From Aurantimicrobium sp. (GTDB lineage Bacteria > Actinomycetota > Actinomycetes > Actinomycetales > Microbacteriaceae): a stretch of 64,000 nt of DNA. The DNA is taken from contig JAHEGZ010000009.1 of NCBI GenBank assembly GCA_024644865.1, positions 1 to 64,000 on the forward strand, written 5' to 3'. A model generated the notes under the pieces. The model saw only the letters and a program-made list of their open reading frames with translations, ran no database searches and had not been told where the DNA came from. The translations under genes and the position numbers were made by a program. Position 1 is the stretch's first letter; each line of letters opens with the position of its first letter. Below, in pieces: positions 54,922 to 63,855 of the stretch.

Positions 54922-56079
54922 ATGTCTGAACTTAAAGGTCGCGAAAAGACCTCGAGCGGTTTCTACGTCACCGACGAAGCCCCCATCAAGACCAACAACC
55001 CGGTCGCAACCCCGAAAGCGAGCCCGCCCGACATTCTGCGCTGTGCGTACATGGAGCTGGTCGTGACCGACCTGGCCAAGTCGCGCCACTTCTATGTCGA
55101 CGTGCTCGGTCTCGTGGTCTCGCACGAAGACGAGAACGCTATTTACCTGCGTTCGATGGAGGAGTTCATCCACCACAACCTCATTCTGCGCAAGGGGCCA
55201 GTTGCCGGTGTCGCCGCGTTCTCATACCGTGTGCGCAGCAACGAAGATCTCGACAAGGCGGTGGCGTTCTACACCGAGCTGGGCTGCGAGGTTCGTCGCG
55301 AGAAGAAAGGATTCGTCAAGGGCATCGGTGACTCGGTTCGTGTTGTCGACCCGCTGGGTTTCCCGTTTGAGTACTTCTACGAGACCACTCACGTGGAGCG
55401 CCTGGCTTGGCGCTACGACCTCTACGTGCCAGGTGCGCTCGTTCGTCTCGACCACTTCAACCAGGTCACCCCGGATGTCCCCCGTGCGGTCAAGCACATG
55501 CAAGACCTGGGCTACCGGGTGACCGAAGACATCCAAGACGAAGAGGGAACCGTGTACGCAGCATGGATTCGCCGCAAGGCGACTGTGCACGACACCGCCA
55601 TGACCGGTGGTGACGGACCCCGCATGCACCACGTAGCGTTCTCGACCCACGAGAAGCACAACATCCTGTCGATCTGCGACAAGCTCGGTTCGCTTCGCAT
55701 GAGCGACCACATCGAGCGCGGCCCGGGCCGTCACGGTGTCTCCAACGCGTTCTACCTCTACCTTCGCGACCCCGACGGACACCGCGTTGAGATCTACACG
55801 CAGGACTACTACACGGGTGACCCTGACAACCCGGTGGTCACCTGGGATGTGCACGACAACCAGCGTCGTGACTGGTGGGGCACCCCGGTTGTGCCCAGCT
55901 GGTACACCGACGCCTCGATTGTGCTCGACCTCGACGGCAACCCCCAGCCGGTCATCGCACGCACCGACGCCTCAGAGATGGCCGTCACCATCGGAGCCGA
56001 CGGATTCTCGTACGGCAAAGAGGGTGAAGAGATGCCTGACTGGAAGAAGGGCGAGTTCAAACTCGGCAACCAGCTCTAG
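54922..56079 (+). CDS. hpaD: Homoprotocatechuate (3,4-dihydroxyphenylacetate) 2,3-dioxygenase
   Basis: The 385-residue type I extradiol dioxygenase has two VOC domains. Iron (or Mn) ligands are His178 (RLDHFNQ), His237 (RMHHVAFS) and Glu290 (HRVEIYT). Their spacing of 59 and 53 matches the Brevibacterium enzyme (His155, His214, Glu267) with an N-terminal shift of 23. It opens the catechol ring of homoprotocatechuate. AGAAAGGACA precedes ATG 54922. Its last 4 bp overlap convergent metH. Confidence 0.93.
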   Translation: MSELKGREKTSSGFYVTDEAPIKTNNPVATPKASPPDILRCAYMELVVTDLAKSRHFYVDVLGLVVSHEDENAIYLRSMEEFIHHNLILRKGPVAGVAAFSYRVRSNEDLDKAVAFYTELGCEVRREKKGFVKGIGDSVRVVDPLGFPFEYFYETTHVERLAWRYDLYVPGALVRLDHFNQVTPDVPRAVKHMQDLGYRVTEDIQDEEGTVYAAWIRRKATVHDTAMTGGDGPRMHHVAFSTHEKHNILSICDKLGSLRMSDHIERGPGRHGVSNAFYLYLRDPDGHRVEIYTQDYYTGDPDNPVVTWDVHDNQRRDWWGTPVVPSWYTDASIVLDLDGNPQPVIARTDASEMAVTIGADGFSYGKEGEEMPDWKKGEFKLGNQL

Positions 56080-59000
56080 ACCGAGAAGTACTTGGCCTCG
56101 GGGTGGTGGAACACGAACGCGTCAGTTGACTGCTCCGGGTTGAGCATGAGCTCATCGCTCAGGGTGATACCCACGCGCTCGGGCTTGAGCAGCTCAACCA
56201 CCTTGCGACGATCTTCCATCTCGGGGCAGGCCGGGTAGCCGAGCGAGAAGCGGGCTCCGCGGTACTCGAGCTTGAACATCCCGTCAATGGTGCTGGGGTC
56301 TTCGTCGCCAAAGCCGAGCTCAGCACGGATGCGCGAGTGCCAGTACTCCGCGAGCGCTTCGGTCAGCTGCATGGCTAGACCGTTGAGCTCCATGTAGTCG
56401 CGGTATGCGTCGGCCTCGAACATGGCGGCGGTGAACTTGTCGACCGTTGCACCCACCGTGACGAGCTGCACAGGGAGCACGTCGACCTGCCCCGACTCGC
56501 GCGAGCGCACGAAGTCAGACAGGCACAGGTGGCGATCACGGCGTTGACGCGGGAAACCAAAGCGCAGGCGTTCAGTGCCCAGGGGGCCTGTCGAGCCACC
56601 GTCGGGAGAGAGCAAGCCGGCGACGCCGAGAGCTCCGGTGGGGTCATCGCCGTGGTGCAGCACGATCGTGTCATCGCCCTGGCTCACGACGGGAAAGTAG
56701 CCGTAGATCACGGTCGGGTCAAACATGCCCTCGGCCAGAATGCGGTCGAGCCAGTAGCGCAAACGCGGGCGGCCCTCGGTCTCGACAAGCTGTTCATAAG
56801 ACGCGCCGTCTTCACCGCGGCCGGGCTTGAGCCCCCACTGGCCCATAAAGGTCGCGCGCTCATCAAGGAACGCGGCAAAGTCGGCCAATGGAATGCCCTT
56901 GACGATTCGCGTTCCCCAGAACGGCGGAGCAGGCACCGGGTTGTCGGTGGCGACATCAGAGCGCGCGGGCATGTCGGCAACCGGCGTCTCAATCAGCAGA
57001 CCCGGTCGATGGATGCGCTTCTTCAGTGGCGGCAAACCAACACTGTTGGCATCCGCACCACGAGCAATCGCGACCAGGGGTTCCATCAACGCGAGCCCCT
57101 CGAAGGCGTCTTTGGCATAACGTACTGTTCCCTCGAAGAGCTCGGCGAGGTCTTCCTCGACGAATGCGCGCGTCAGTGCTGCGCCGCCGAGAATGACGGG
57201 CCACTTCGTAGCCAGCCCGCGAGCGTTGAGTTCCAGCAGGTTCTCTTTCATGACCACCGTCGACTTCACGAGCAGTCCGCTCATGCCGATGACATCGGCC
57301 TTGTGCACCTCGGCCGCAGCGATGATGTCGTTGATCGACTGCTTGATGCCGATGTTGACGACGTCGTAACCGTTGTTGGTCAAAATGATGTCGACGAGGT
57401 TCTTGCCGATGTCGTGCACGTCTCCGCGCACGGTGGCCAACACAATCTTGCCTTTGCCGGCGGCCTCGCTCTTTTCCATGAACGGCTCAAGAAGTGCAAC
57501 GGCCGTCTTCATGACCTCGGCCGACTGCAACACGAACGGCAACTGCATCTCGCCTTTGCCGAAACGGTCGCCCACAACCTGCATGCCCGAGAGCAGGTGG
57601 TCGTTGATGATGTCGAGTGGTGCCATTCCCTCGGAGCGTGCGGTGGCGAGGTCTTCTTCGAGGCCCTTGTTCTCGCCGTCGATGATGCGGCGGGCCAAGC
57701 GTTCGCCAAGCGGAAGGGCGGCTAGCTCTGCAGCACGCTGATCTTTGAGAGCAGCTGAATCGACGCCGGCAAACAGGTCGAGCATCGTCGATAGCGGGTC
57801 GTAGGTGAGGTTGCCTTCGACGTCATACTCCCGGCGGTCCCAGACCAGGTCGAGGGCGACCTTGCGCTGGTCGTCGGGCACGCTCGCCAGCGGAACGATT
57901 TTGGCCGCATCGACGATTGCCGAGTCGAGTCCGGCTTCGACCGCCTCATGCAAGAAAACAGAGTTGAGCACAACGCGGGCGGCAGGGTTTAGCCCGAACG
58001 ACACGTTTGATACTCCGAGAGTGGTGTGAATGCCCGGATACTTCGTGGTGATCTGACGAATCGCTTCGATGGTCTCAATGGCGTCGCGGCGGGTTTCTTC
58101 TTGCCCGGTGGCGATCGGGAAGGTCAGGGCATCCACGATGATGTCGGTGACTTTCATGCCCCATGAGCCGACCAGGTCGTCGACCAGCCGACTGGCAATG
58201 CGCACCTTGCCCTCGGCCGTGCGCGCCTGACCCTCTTCGTCGATCGTCAGTGCGATGACGGCAGCGCCATGCTCTTTGACCAGGGGCATGATTTTGCCGT
58301 AGCGAGAATTCGGGCCATCACCATCTTCGAAGTTCACCGAGTTGACCACGGGGCGACCGCCGATGAGCTCCATGCCAGCCTGAATCACGGCGGGCTCGGT
58401 GGAGTCAATGACCAACGGCAGAGTGGATGCGCTGGCAAACCGCGACACGATTTCGCGCGCGTCGTCCACGCCGTCGCGACCGACGTAGTCGACACAAACG
58501 TCGAGCAGGTGCGCACCCGAGCGAATCTGGTTCTTTGCGATCTCAACGCAGTCGTCCCAGCGTTGTTCGAGCATTGCCTCGCGGAACGCCTTGGAGCCGT
58601 TCGCATTGGTGCGCTCACCGATGGCAAGGTAGGCATTGTCTTGGCTGAACGGAACGTGCTGGTAAAGGCTCGCGACACCCGGGTCTTCTTCGATGATTCG
58701 CCCGGGTCTCGATACGCCGCCCTCGGCGGCTACTCGACCAGCGACTGGCGCCAGGCGATCGACAACGGCCTTCATGTGTTCCGGTGTCGTGCCGCAGCAT
58801 CCGCCGACGAGCGAGAGGCCGAACTCGCGCACGAACTGCTCGTGAGCGGTGGCCAACTGGTCGGGGGTGAGAGGGTAGCTCGCACCCGTTGCCGTCAGCA
58901 CGGGAAGACCGGCGTTGGGCATGCACATGACCGGAACCTGAGAGTGCTTCGACAGGTAGCGAAGGTGCTCGCTCATCTCGGTCGGGCCGGTGGCGCAGTT

Positions 59001-59717
59001 CAAGCCAATCATGTCTACGCCGAGCGGCTCGAGCGCGGTCAACGCCGCACCAATCTCGCTTCCCATGAGCATCGTGCCGGTGAGCTCGACCGTGATCTCA
59101 ACAAAAATCGGCAAGCGGATGCCCAGCTGCGCAATCGCTTGCTTGCACCCGTTGACCGCTGCCTTGGTTTGCAGCAAGTCTTGTGATGTCTCAATGAGAA
59201 ACGCGTCGGTGCCGCCCTTGATCAGGCCGACCGCCTGCTCGGCGAACGTGTTTCGCAGGTGAGCGTACGTCGTGTGCCCAAGACTAGGCAGCTTGGTTCC
59301 CGGACCCATCGAACCGAGCACCCAACGCATTCGGCCATCGCGGGCTTCGAACAATTCGACGGCATCTCGAGCCAGTCGCGACCCAGCCTGAGCGAGCTCC
59401 TCAATGCGGTCTTCGATGTTGTAGTCAGAGAGGTTCGACCAGTTCGCACCGAACGTGTTGGTCTCAATGGCGTCGATACCCGTTTCGAGGTACGCGTTGT
59501 GGATGCTCGTAATGATGTCGGGGCGCGACACATTGAGGATCTCGTTGCAACCTTCCAGCTGCTCGTAGTCGGCCAGAGTGGGGTTGAACTCCTGAAGTTG
59601 TGTGCCCATGGCGCCGTCGCCGATGACGACACGAGTGGCGAGCGCATCCAGCAGCGCCTGCGAGCGCGCGGGAATCACGGCACTCGAAATGTCGAGGGTG
59701 TATTCAGCGTCACTCAC
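56076..59717 (-). CDS. metH: Methionine synthase, cobalamin-dependent
   Basis: The 1213-residue enzyme has all four modules: homocysteine domain (1-320; zinc ligands Cys241, Cys307, Cys308), pterin domain (about 355-620, NAYLAIGERTNANGSKAFREA), B12 domain (about 665-890, RGDVHDIG with His768 as the cobalt ligand) and the C-terminal activation domain (about 930-1213, RYWLDR to PACPEMEDR). It methylates homocysteine. GTG 59717 lies 6 nt after TAAACT, so it looks leaderless. Residues 326-338 in the linker between the first two domains are encoded by a dispersed repeat. Confidence 0.97.
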   Translation of the reverse strand: MSDAEYTLDISSAVIPARSQALLDALATRVVIGDGAMGTQLQEFNPTLADYEQLEGCNEILNVSRPDIITSIHNAYLETGIDAIETNTFGANWSNLSDYNIEDRIEELAQAGSRLARDAVELFEARDGRMRWVLGSMGPGTKLPSLGHTTYAHLRNTFAEQAVGLIKGGTDAFLIETSQDLLQTKAAVNGCKQAIAQLGIRLPIFVEITVELTGTMLMGSEIGAALTALEPLGVDMIGLNCATGPTEMSEHLRYLSKHSQVPVMCMPNAGLPVLTATGASYPLTPDQLATAHEQFVREFGLSLVGGCCGTTPEHMKAVVDRLAPVAGRVAAEGGVSRPGRIIEEDPGVASLYQHVPFSQDNAYLAIGERTNANGSKAFREAMLEQRWDDCVEIAKNQIRSGAHLLDVCVDYVGRDGVDDAREIVSRFASASTLPLVIDSTEPAVIQAGMELIGGRPVVNSVNFEDGDGPNSRYGKIMPLVKEHGAAVIALTIDEEGQARTAEGKVRIASRLVDDLVGSWGMKVTDIIVDALTFPIATGQEETRRDAIETIEAIRQITTKYPGIHTTLGVSNVSFGLNPAARVVLNSVFLHEAVEAGLDSAIVDAAKIVPLASVPDDQRKVALDLVWDRREYDVEGNLTYDPLSTMLDLFAGVDSAALKDQRAAELAALPLGERLARRIIDGENKGLEEDLATARSEGMAPLDIINDHLLSGMQVVGDRFGKGEMQLPFVLQSAEVMKTAVALLEPFMEKSEAAGKGKIVLATVRGDVHDIGKNLVDIILTNNGYDVVNIGIKQSINDIIAAAEVHKADVIGMSGLLVKSTVVMKENLLELNARGLATKWPVILGGAALTRAFVEEDLAELFEGTVRYAKDAFEGLALMEPLVAIARGADANSVGLPPLKKRIHRPGLLIETPVADMPARSDVATDNPVPAPPFWGTRIVKGIPLADFAAFLDERATFMGQWGLKPGRGEDGASYEQLVETEGRPRLRYWLDRILAEGMFDPTVIYGYFPVVSQGDDTIVLHHGDDPTGALGVAGLLSPDGGSTGPLGTERLRFGFPRQRRDRHLCLSDFVRSRESGQVDVLPVQLVTVGATVDKFTAAMFEADAYRDYMELNGLAMQLTEALAEYWHSRIRAELGFGDEDPSTIDGMFKLEYRGARFSLGYPACPEMEDRRKVVELLKPERVGITLSDELMLNPEQSTDAFVFHHPEAKYFSV
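58705..58741 (-). repeat. Dispersed palindromic repeat, copy B, inside metH
   Basis: This 37-bp element, read on the minus strand, begins CTGGTCGAGTAGCCGCCGAG and ends GTATCGAGACC. It has the internal arms GCCGCC and GGCGGC. It matches copy A (37305-37341) at 30 of 37 positions. It is in frame with metH and encodes AGRVAAEGGVSRP, part of the linker between the homocysteine and pterin domains. Confidence 0.72.
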
Positions 59718-59723
59718 TGTGAC

Positions 59724-59729
59724 AGTTTA
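59724..59729 (-). promoter_or_regulatory. -10 box of metH, at the stop of the SDR gene
   Basis: TAAACT on the minus strand (59729-59724) overlaps the SDR stop codon and ends 6 nt before GTG 59717. No room is left for a riboswitch leader. Confidence 0.5.
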
Positions 59730-60704
59730 CTTGCGGCCTGCGGCGCCAAAATCGTAGCTGACCCCCGTCAGGGCCTCACTGACTGACCACAGCCGGCGGG
59801 CATCCTCAACGCTGTGCGCCTTCTTATTGCGCTTGGCCACGTGGGGGTAACCGGTCTGGGCAGCAAAGCCGTCTGGACCGATGAACGAGTTACCGGGAAG
59901 GTCGACCACGGTGGCGGCATAGAGCGTGGGCAGAGCACCCCATTCGGCTGGCTGAGCGATCGTGCGCGCACCCCAATCCATGAGTCGTCGCTCGAGCCCT
60001 TCGGCTCGCGTGCCCTTCATGTCAGGTGCAACCGACGCAAGGTTGGTAGCGGCATAACCCGGATGCGCCGCCATCGCCTTGATGGCCAGGCCGGCATCCT
60101 CGAACCGAGCGTTGAGCTCGCTCGTAAACAACAGGTTGGCCAACTTGCTCTGACCGTAGCGACGCCACGGGCTGTATGACTTCTCGCCCATGAGGTCATC
60201 CCAGTCCATCGTTCCGGCGCGGTGAGCCGTTGACGAAACGTTGACGACTCGAGCCCCCGGACGCTTGGCCAGCGCCGAAAGCAGCTGACCGGTCAGCGCG
60301 AAGTGACCGAGATGGTTGGTGCCGAACTGCATCTCGAAACCGTCAACGGTGGTGCGGCGAGGAATCGCCATCACGCCCGCGTTGTTGATCAGCAGGTCGA
60401 GACCGCCCGGGTTGGCCTTCTGCCAGTCGGCGGCAAACTTCTTGACCGAGGCCAGACTCGAGACGTCGAGCTCCATCACGGTGAGGTCTGCTCCGGGAGC
60501 GAGGGCCAGCATCTCGGCCTTTGCTTTTTCGCCCTTGGTGAGGGTTCGAACCGCAAGGGTTACCGAGGCCCCGGAACGCGCGAGGTCGAGCGCGGTGAAG
60601 TAACCGAGCCCCGAATTCGCGCCCGTGACGATGGCCACTCGGCCGGTTTGGTCGGGAATGTCTTTGGTCGTCCATCCGGATGCTTTGAACTTGGGAGTGC
60701 CCAT
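59727..60704 (-). CDS. Short-chain dehydrogenase/reductase
   Basis: The 325-residue SDR has TGANSGLG (28-35), NNAG (near 107), the catalytic Ser in NVSSTAH and YGQSK (near 183). It resembles the retinol-dehydrogenase/WWOX-like SDR group. The substrate is unknown. It lies just upstream of metH on the same strand, but metH has its own -10 box. Confidence 0.87.
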   Translation of the reverse strand: MGTPKFKASGWTTKDIPDQTGRVAIVTGANSGLGYFTALDLARSGASVTLAVRTLTKGEKAKAEMLALAPGADLTVMELDVSSLASVKKFAADWQKANPGGLDLLINNAGVMAIPRRTTVDGFEMQFGTNHLGHFALTGQLLSALAKRPGARVVNVSSTAHRAGTMDWDDLMGEKSYSPWRRYGQSKLANLLFTSELNARFEDAGLAIKAMAAHPGYAATNLASVAPDMKGTRAEGLERRLMDWGARTIAQPAEWGALPTLYAATVVDLPGNSFIGPDGFAAQTGYPHVAKRNKKAHSVEDARRLWSVSEALTGVSYDFGAAGRK

Positions 60705-60768
60705 GAGTGTGTCTGCCGTCTCTGCTGCGAAATGAATGAATCCTATTTCTCACCTTAGATGCCCGGAG

Positions 60769-60774
60769 TAGCCT
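60769..60774 (+). promoter_or_regulatory. -10 box of the membrane protein at 60782
   Basis: TAGCCT ends 7 nt before ATG 60782; no Shine-Dalgarno is seen, so a leaderless mRNA is likely. Confidence 0.4.
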
Positions 60775-60781
60775 GAGAGAC

Positions 60782-61528
60782 ATGAACAGTTCAACCCTCA
60801 AAGGCGTTCGTCGCGTCACAGTCATCATCATCATTGCCGCGTTTGCTGCCTCTGCGCTCATCGGCATCTACGCGCTTGTCGGCGGCGGCGTGAACGAAAC
60901 GGTTGGCAAAGTCATTGGCACAACCGCCATTGTCGGCCTGGCCAGCGTGAGCATTCTGTGCCACCTGGCAATCGTGGGTCGCGCCATTCGGGTCATCGGG
61001 TTTGTCGGCATTGCGGCTAGCGTTGTCGCGTTTTTCACCGCCATGGTCATGATCTGGACGAACTGGGCCGACAACTGGGATGCCCAAGGCCAGTGGGGCA
61101 AAGCCCTGTTGCTGTCTAGTCTGTTGGCCGGGTTCTTGGCGCAGGCAAACCTCCTGCTTCTGCTCTCGACGCGCAAGCAACCCATCATTCGCTACACGTT
61201 GCTGGCAACGTTTGTCACGATGGCCATTGTCTACATCTGCGTTGCACTTCTGACCCTGACTGACGGTCACATCGCCGATGGCTGGAACGAGGGCTTTGGT
61301 CGAATGGTTGGCGTCTTCGCCATTCTGGATGCCCTGGGCACCGTGCTCTCACCCGTGCTCGGCCTCGTGCTCAAGACAAGAGAGCCACTCGCCAAGGGGT
61401 CTGTCACTGGCCAAACGAGAACACTCACGGTGACCATCTCGGCCGACGCTGCGGCCCGTCTCACGGCCTCGGCCGAGAAAGCTCACGTGAGTGTAGAAAC
61501 TCTGGCCGCGAACATCCTCGAAAAATAG
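60782..61528 (+). CDS. Membrane protein with a small soluble C-terminal domain, unknown
   Basis: The 248-residue protein has about six hydrophobic segments in the first 200 residues. The final 42 residues form a soluble piece, TRTLTVTISADAAARL then SAEKAHVSVETLAANILE, that looks like a strand-helix-helix (ribbon-helix-helix) unit. No family is recognised for the membrane part. A membrane-tethered RHH would be unusual; the tail may also be just an oligomerisation element. Confidence 0.7.
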   Translation: MNSSTLKGVRRVTVIIIIAAFAASALIGIYALVGGGVNETVGKVIGTTAIVGLASVSILCHLAIVGRAIRVIGFVGIAASVVAFFTAMVMIWTNWADNWDAQGQWGKALLLSSLLAGFLAQANLLLLLSTRKQPIIRYTLLATFVTMAIVYICVALLTLTDGHIADGWNEGFGRMVGVFAILDALGTVLSPVLGLVLKTREPLAKGSVTGQTRTLTVTISADAAARLTASAEKAHVSVETLAANILEK

Positions 61529-61538
61529 TCGCGCATGA

Positions 61539-61571
61539 GCAAAGCCCCCGGTATGCGGCCGGGGGCTTTGC
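61539..61571. terminator. Strong bidirectional terminator
   Basis: GCAAAGCCCCCGG (61539-61551) and CCGGGGGCTTTGC (61559-61571) form a perfect 13-bp stem with a 7-nt loop between the convergent membrane-protein gene and aldehyde dehydrogenase gene. CTTTAT follows on the right. Confidence 0.85.
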
Positions 61572-61586
61572 TTTATCCACACACAA

Positions 61587-62993
61587 CTAACCGTTGATTA
61601 CCTGCGGAACACCGAGTGCCTTAAGGCCCTCGACGCCGAACTCCAGACCGTAGCCGGACTGCTTTGCACCACCGAACGGGATCATCGGGTGCACGCCACC
61701 GTGCGAGTTGATCCACACCGTTCCGGCGACCAGACGCTCTGCGACCTCGCGAGCCTTGGTCTTGTCAGACGACCACACCGAGGCACCGAGTCCGACATCG
61801 ACACCGTTTGCCCACTCGACTGCCTGGTCGACATCGGAGTAGCGGATGATCGGCAAGGCCGGACCGAACTGCTCGATCTGAACGAGAGCGTTGTCGTTGG
61901 GCAGGTTGTCGACAATGGTCGTCGGGTAGAAGAAACCGGGCTGGCTTTCATCGGGGTTACCTCCGAGCAGCACCTTTCCTCCGCCGGCCTTGGCCTTCTC
62001 GACGAGGTCAGCAACAATGTCGTACTGCTTCTTGTTTTGCAGCGGTCCAAGCACGTTGTTCTCGTCAGTGCCGACACCCATGGGCATGTTGGCGGCAACA
62101 GCGGTGAGTTCCTTGGCGACCTCGTCAGCGATGGACTCGTGCACGTAGAGACGCTTGAGCGCGGCACAGGTCTGACCGGTGTTGATGAATGCGCCCCAGA
62201 ACAGACCCTCGGCGATGGCCTTGGGATCGGCATCCGGAAGCACGATTCCAGCGTCGTTTCCGCCGAGCTCGAGCGTGAGGCGCTTGACCGTGTCGGCCGA
62301 GCTCTTGATGATGGCCTTGCCGGTTGCAGTCGAGCCAGTGAACATGATCTTGCCGATTGACGGCTCAGCGGTGAGCGCGGCACCAACCTCACGGCCGCCA
62401 GAGACAACCGTGACCAGGCCCTCAGGGAGAACCGTGTTCATGACCTTTACGATTGCCGTCACGATGAGCGGAGTGAACTCCGAAGGCTTGACGATGACAG
62501 CGTTACCCATGCGCAGAGCCGGTGCAACCTGCCAAATGGTGATCATGGCCGGCCAGTTCCAGGGGCCAATGGCGCCAACCAGACCGATCGGCTTGTACGT
62601 GAGCTCGGCGTGACCCGAGTCATCGTCAACGACAACCTCGGTCTCGAGCGGAGTTGCAGCAGCAACGCGAAGCCACGCCTCGGCGCCACCAATCTCGAAT
62701 CGAGCGTTGGGGCCGTTGAGCGGCTTGCCCTGTTCGCGGGTGAGCAGCTGAGCGAGCGGCTCAGCGTGTGCGGCAATGGCATCCGCCGCTTTCATCATCA
62801 GCTCGCTGCGCTTTTCGTGACCAAGTGCAGCCCAGGCCGGCTGAGCCTTCTTGGCTGCGGCAACGGCAGCGTTGAGGTCATCAACGGTGTGCTCGGCAAC
62901 CTTGGCGACGAGTTCGCCGGTTGCCGGGTTCAGGATGTCGCGCGACGCACCGGTCGGTGCGATGGCGGCGAGCAAGCTCTCTAGGGTGTCCAT
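61587..62993 (-). CDS. Aldehyde dehydrogenase family protein
   Basis: The 468-residue aldehyde dehydrogenase has GPWNWP near 143, Glu242 in LELGGNDAG and the catalytic Cys276 in GQTCAALK. The N-terminus is short. It is a candidate succinate semialdehyde dehydrogenase or broad aldehyde dehydrogenase; the substrate cannot be fixed. GGAGACACCC precedes ATG 62993. It does not share an operon with the aromatic locus but lies only 5.5 kb from it. Confidence 0.9.
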   Translation of the reverse strand: MDTLESLLAAIAPTGASRDILNPATGELVAKVAEHTVDDLNAAVAAAKKAQPAWAALGHEKRSELMMKAADAIAAHAEPLAQLLTREQGKPLNGPNARFEIGGAEAWLRVAAATPLETEVVVDDDSGHAELTYKPIGLVGAIGPWNWPAMITIWQVAPALRMGNAVIVKPSEFTPLIVTAIVKVMNTVLPEGLVTVVSGGREVGAALTAEPSIGKIMFTGSTATGKAIIKSSADTVKRLTLELGGNDAGIVLPDADPKAIAEGLFWGAFINTGQTCAALKRLYVHESIADEVAKELTAVAANMPMGVGTDENNVLGPLQNKKQYDIVADLVEKAKAGGGKVLLGGNPDESQPGFFYPTTIVDNLPNDNALVQIEQFGPALPIIRYSDVDQAVEWANGVDVGLGASVWSSDKTKAREVAERLVAGTVWINSHGGVHPMIPFGGAKQSGYGLEFGVEGLKALGVPQVING

Positions 62994-63132
62994 GGGTGTC
63001 TCCTCGTTGAGTCAAAGGCGCGTCACAGCGGACGCGGTTCATCAACGATAACGCTGGCAGCAAAAAGTGCGACCGGAAAATAGCGCACACCCTGTTGCTT
63101 AATGACGAACACGGCGGCCGCCCGCCAGCCGT

Positions 63133-63852
63133 CTACCGAAGGTGTTCGGCGAAAAACTTCTCGATGCGCATCCACGCGTCGGCGGCGTCTTCGGGGTACG
63201 GCTTGAACCCAACGACCTTTTGCATGAACGGGCGAAGCAGCTTGGGGCCCGCCGGTCCGGGGTTCATGAACGCGTGGTTGGCGTTGGGGTATTCCTTGAT
63301 GTCGTGGGGTATTCCCCTGGCCGTGAGCTCCCTCTCCATGGTTGCTGCAGCACCTTTGAGGGTCTTGTCTTTTGCACCGTATGAGCCGATGATGGCGCAC
63401 GCACCGCCGAGAACGGCGTCGAGATCCTTGGGCATCATGCCGTAGTTGATCGCGGATGCCCCGTAGCCGTGATTCGCCAACTGAAGGGCAAACCCCCCGC
63501 CCATGCAGAACCCGATGACGCCGACCTTGCCGGTGCAGTCATCGCGGGCAATCAGCATCTGCTTGGCCGCTTCGACGTCGTCGAAGGCTTGTCCCGTTCC
63601 CGAGGTGAGTGCGCGAAACGTCGCGTTCAGGCACTTGCGTGCTCCGCCGCGGCTAAACAGGTCAGGCATCACAACGACGTAGCCGGCAGAGGCCAGGCGT
63701 TCAACCTGCGCGCGCATGTTTTCGTCGATGCCAAAAACCTCGTGCACCATGACCGCCGCTGGCCAGGGGCCACTGCCCTCGGGCACTCCGAGCACACCTC
63801 GCAACAGTCCATCTGCTGTCGGAATCTCAACCTCGGTCAGCGTGACGGTCAT
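63133..63852 (-). CDS. Dienelactone hydrolase family protein
   Basis: The 239-residue alpha/beta hydrolase has the dienelactone-hydrolase Cys nucleophile in GFCMGGG (Cys116), Asp162 in GAKDKT and His193 in NANHAFM. It could open lactones in aromatic breakdown, though many members have other ester substrates. It is 3 bp from the upstream aldo/keto reductase fragment, so the two are co-transcribed. Confidence 0.9.
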   Translation of the reverse strand: MTVTLTEVEIPTADGLLRGVLGVPEGSGPWPAAVMVHEVFGIDENMRAQVERLASAGYVVVMPDLFSRGGARKCLNATFRALTSGTGQAFDDVEAAKQMLIARDDCTGKVGVIGFCMGGGFALQLANHGYGASAINYGMMPKDLDAVLGGACAIIGSYGAKDKTLKGAAATMERELTARGIPHDIKEYPNANHAFMNPGPAGPKLLRPFMQKVVGFKPYPEDAADAWMRIEKFFAEHLR

Positions 63853-63855
63853 CGA

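Noticed and set aside
59718-59726. Possible riboswitch leader for metH
   Set aside because: The -10 box ends 6 nt before the GTG, so there is no leader to hold one.
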